This document shows positions 4,639 through 5,842 of a stretch of DNA of 5,842 nt, in pieces; position 1 is the first letter of the stretch, and each line of letters starts with the position of its first letter. The translations under genes were made by a program, and so were the position numbers. The notes under the pieces are model-generated. The model was not told where the DNA came from. It saw only the letters and a program-made list of their open reading frames with translations, and did no database searches. This stretch comes from Verrucomicrobiota bacterium (GTDB lineage Bacteria > Verrucomicrobiota > Kiritimatiellia > CAIQIC01 > Lenti-01): contig DMJA01000269.1 of the NCBI GenBank assembly GCA_003451935.1, positions 1,177 to 7,018 of the forward strand. The letters run 5' to 3'.

Positions 4639-5229
4639 ATGAAGAAACGCAAGGCCATCGAGGAGCGGAAGACGAGCGAAACGAAGATCCGCGTGGAGCT
4701 GGATGTGGACGGAAGAGGCCGGTACGCGGTGGACACCGGCCTGCCGTTCTTCAACCACATGTTGGAACTGTTCGCGAAACATTCGCTGTTCGATCTCCAG
4801 CTGAAGGCAACGGGGGACCTGGCCGTGGACCACCACCACACGGTGGAGGATGTGGGCCTTGCGCTGGGCGATGCGCTGAACCAGGCGCTGGGCGACCGCA
4901 AGGGCATCGAACGCTATGGCTACAGCCTGATGCCGATGGACGAGACCCTGTCGCGCGTGGCGCTGGACCTCGGCGGGCGGCCGTACCTCGTGCTGGAAAT
5001 GGCGAACCGGAAGAAGAAAATCCTCGATTTCGAGCTGTCGCTGCTGGGGGAATTCCTGCGGGCCTTCGCGACGCAGGCCCGGATGAACCTGCACATCCAC
5101 CAGATCTATGGAACCGATGCGCACCACGCCTGGGAATCGGTGTTCAAGGGGATGGCGCGGGCGATGAAGACCGCGTGCCGCCGCGATCCGCGCGTGAAGG
5201 GCGTGCCCTCGAGCAAGGGAATCCTTTGA
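4639..5229 (+). CDS. hisB: Imidazoleglycerol-phosphate dehydratase
   Basis: This 196-residue monofunctional HisB converts imidazole-glycerol phosphate to imidazole-acetol phosphate in histidine biosynthesis, normally as a 24-mer with two manganese ions per site. The family's motifs are all present: RKTSETKI (10-17), TGLPFFNHML (33-42), DHHHTVEDVGLALG (64-77), ERYG (91-94), MDETLSRVALDLGGRPYL (100-117), DAHHAWESVFK (160-170) and the near-invariant end PSSKGIL (190-196). The two metal-binding histidine clusters (65-67 and 162-163) are intact. There is no phosphatase domain, unlike the enterobacterial fusion. Position 39 is Asn where many homologues have Asp (FFDHML). The start at 4639 gives a normal length, with a basic MKKRK N-terminus. 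No clear Shine-Dalgarno is seen. hisH follows on the same strand. An in-frame upstream opening to 4525 is rejected for crossing the promoter region. Confidence 0.97.
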   Translation: MKKRKAIEERKTSETKIRVELDVDGRGRYAVDTGLPFFNHMLELFAKHSLFDLQLKATGDLAVDHHHTVEDVGLALGDALNQALGDRKGIERYGYSLMPMDETLSRVALDLGGRPYLVLEMANRKKKILDFELSLLGEFLRAFATQARMNLHIHQIYGTDAHHAWESVFKGMARAMKTACRRDPRVKGVPSSKGIL

Positions 5230-5230
5230 T

Positions 5231-5268
5231 CCGCCGCCGGCGGGACCTGCCGCCGCGGAAGGGAAGGG
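5231..5268 (+). promoter_or_regulatory. hisB-hisH junction: GC hairpin and strong ribosome binding site
   Basis: A GC-rich inverted repeat, CCGCC (5234-5238) facing GGCGG (5239-5243) with an alternative upstream CCGCC (5231-5235), lies right after the hisB stop. Without a T-tract it is not an intrinsic terminator. It is followed by GGAAGGGAAGGG (5257-5268), a doubled Shine-Dalgarno. The first half serves an ATG at 5270 (7-nt gap) and the second half an ATG at 5279 (9-nt gap), so this site does not decide between the two hisH starts. Confidence 0.45.
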
Positions 5269-5278
5269 AATGGCCAGC

Positions 5279-5842
5279 ATGATCGGCGTGATCGACTATG
5301 GAATGGGCAACCTCGGCAGCGTGGCCAACGCGCTGGCGTTCCTTGGAAACCCGGCGCGCATCTTGAAAAGCCCCGGGGAAATGGCGGATTGCCGGTCGCT
5401 GATCCTGCCGGGGGTGGGGGCGTTCGGCGACGGCATGGCGAACCTGCGGCAGGCGGGCTATGTGGAGCCCCTTCGGGATTGGATGGCCGCAGACCGTCCC
5501 TTGCTGGGCATTTGCCTGGGCCTGCAGATGCTATGCGAATCCAGCGAGGAATCGCCCGGCGTGGCCGGGTTGGGCGTGGTGGCGGCGCCGGTGGTGAAGT
5601 TCGCCCCGTCGCCGGAGTTCAAGGTGCCGCAAATCGGCTGGAACCGGGTGCGCGCGGTTCCGGGACGCGAATGCCCGCTGTTTCGCGGCGTTCCGGACGG
5701 AACCTATTTCTATTTTGTGCATTCCTACTATCTGCCCGGCGCGGCAGGCTGGGATGCGGGACTCACCATCCACGGCGTCGAATACGCCTCGGCCGTGTGG
5801 CGCGGGCGGACGGCCGCCGTGCAGTTCCATCCGGAAAAAAGC
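5279..5842 (+). CDS. hisH: Imidazole glycerol phosphate synthase, glutaminase subunit (3' end cut)
   Basis: The frame stays open for 188 codons to the right edge. HisH is a class I glutamine amidotransferase that releases ammonia from glutamine and passes it to HisF, which forms imidazole-glycerol phosphate, the HisB substrate, and AICAR. The protein opens with the family signature MIGVIDYGMGNLGSV (1-15). LPGVGAFGDGM (43-53) forms the oxyanion region, GICLGLQML (77-85) carries nucleophile Cys79, PQIGWN (117-122) and YFVHSYY (145-151) are conserved, and VQFHPEKS (181-188) supplies His184 and Glu186. The full family length is about 200-210, so roughly 12-20 residues are missing. An ATG at 5270 adds MAS; 5279 is preferred because it gives the standard N-terminus. 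The gene lies 49 nt after hisB and is probably in one operon with it; hisA and hisF would be expected next. Confidence 0.96.
   Translation, partial: MIGVIDYGMGNLGSVANALAFLGNPARILKSPGEMADCRSLILPGVGAFGDGMANLRQAGYVEPLRDWMAADRPLLGICLGLQMLCESSEESPGVAGLGVVAAPVVKFAPSPEFKVPQIGWNRVRAVPGRECPLFRGVPDGTYFYFVHSYYLPGAAGWDAGLTIHGVEYASAVWRGRTAAVQFHPEKS

Noticed and set aside
3092..4642. A 516-codon plus-strand open frame antisense to the zinc-ribbon gene
   Set aside because: It has no motif, covers parts of two well-supported minus-strand genes and their promoter, and shows composition typical of antisense frames in high-GC DNA.
1..5842. A defence island, prophage, insertion sequence or CRISPR array
   Set aside because: No transposase, integrase, nuclease-toxin, repeat-spacer array or flanking target duplication is visible. 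The genes are housekeeping or unknown single genes.

Overview
The window is GC-rich bacterial chromosome with tightly packed genes. It holds eight protein-coding genes, two of them cut by the window edges. No rRNA, tRNA, CRISPR array, transposase or prophage gene is visible, and no stretch over 150 bases lacks a gene or a gene-proximal control region. The UTP-glucose-1-phosphate uridylyltransferase is of the eukaryotic UGP2 type rather than the GalU type, and it sits next to a zinc-ribbon/transmembrane protein. Together with the base composition, this fits a Planctomycetes-Verrucomicrobia-type (PVC) bacterium. That placement is an inference only, since no marker gene settles it.

Layout, left to right. 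(1) On the minus strand, a YfcE/MJ0936-type metallophosphoesterase (237-740) is followed 50 nt downstream by the first 62 codons of a probable ribonuclease R (186 down to the left edge). (2) A 118-nt divergent control region (741-858) carries 9-bp direct repeats and a perfect hairpin. (3) On the plus strand, a class I SAM-dependent methyltransferase (859-1455) is followed by a multi-pass membrane protein (1499-2185) that resembles the eukaryotic Mpv17/PMP22 family. The gap between these two is filled almost entirely by two copies of a TTTTCCA-N5-TGGAAAA palindrome, 22 bp centre to centre. (4) On the minus strand, a zinc-ribbon/TM/coiled-coil protein of unknown function (3617-4492) is followed after 19 nt by the UGP2-like uridylyltransferase (2182-3597). 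The stop of that gene shares a CTAG tetranucleotide with the stop of the convergent membrane-protein gene. (5) On the plus strand, histidine biosynthesis: hisB (4639-5229), then hisH (5279 to the right edge, lacking only the last residues).

How the genes relate. hisB and hisH belong to one pathway and are very probably co-transcribed. The minus pair 3617-4492 / 2182-3597 looks like an operon with a recognisable promoter (TTGCGG-17-TATATT) and a strong ribosome binding site in front of the zinc-ribbon gene. The phosphoesterase and ribonuclease R pair is probably co-transcribed too. Its link to the rest is only positional.

No multi-gene system that is clearly new can be demonstrated here. The items most worth a second look are the paired palindromes at 1458-1497, the Mpv17-like bacterial membrane protein, and the zinc-ribbon membrane protein linked to sugar-nucleotide synthesis.
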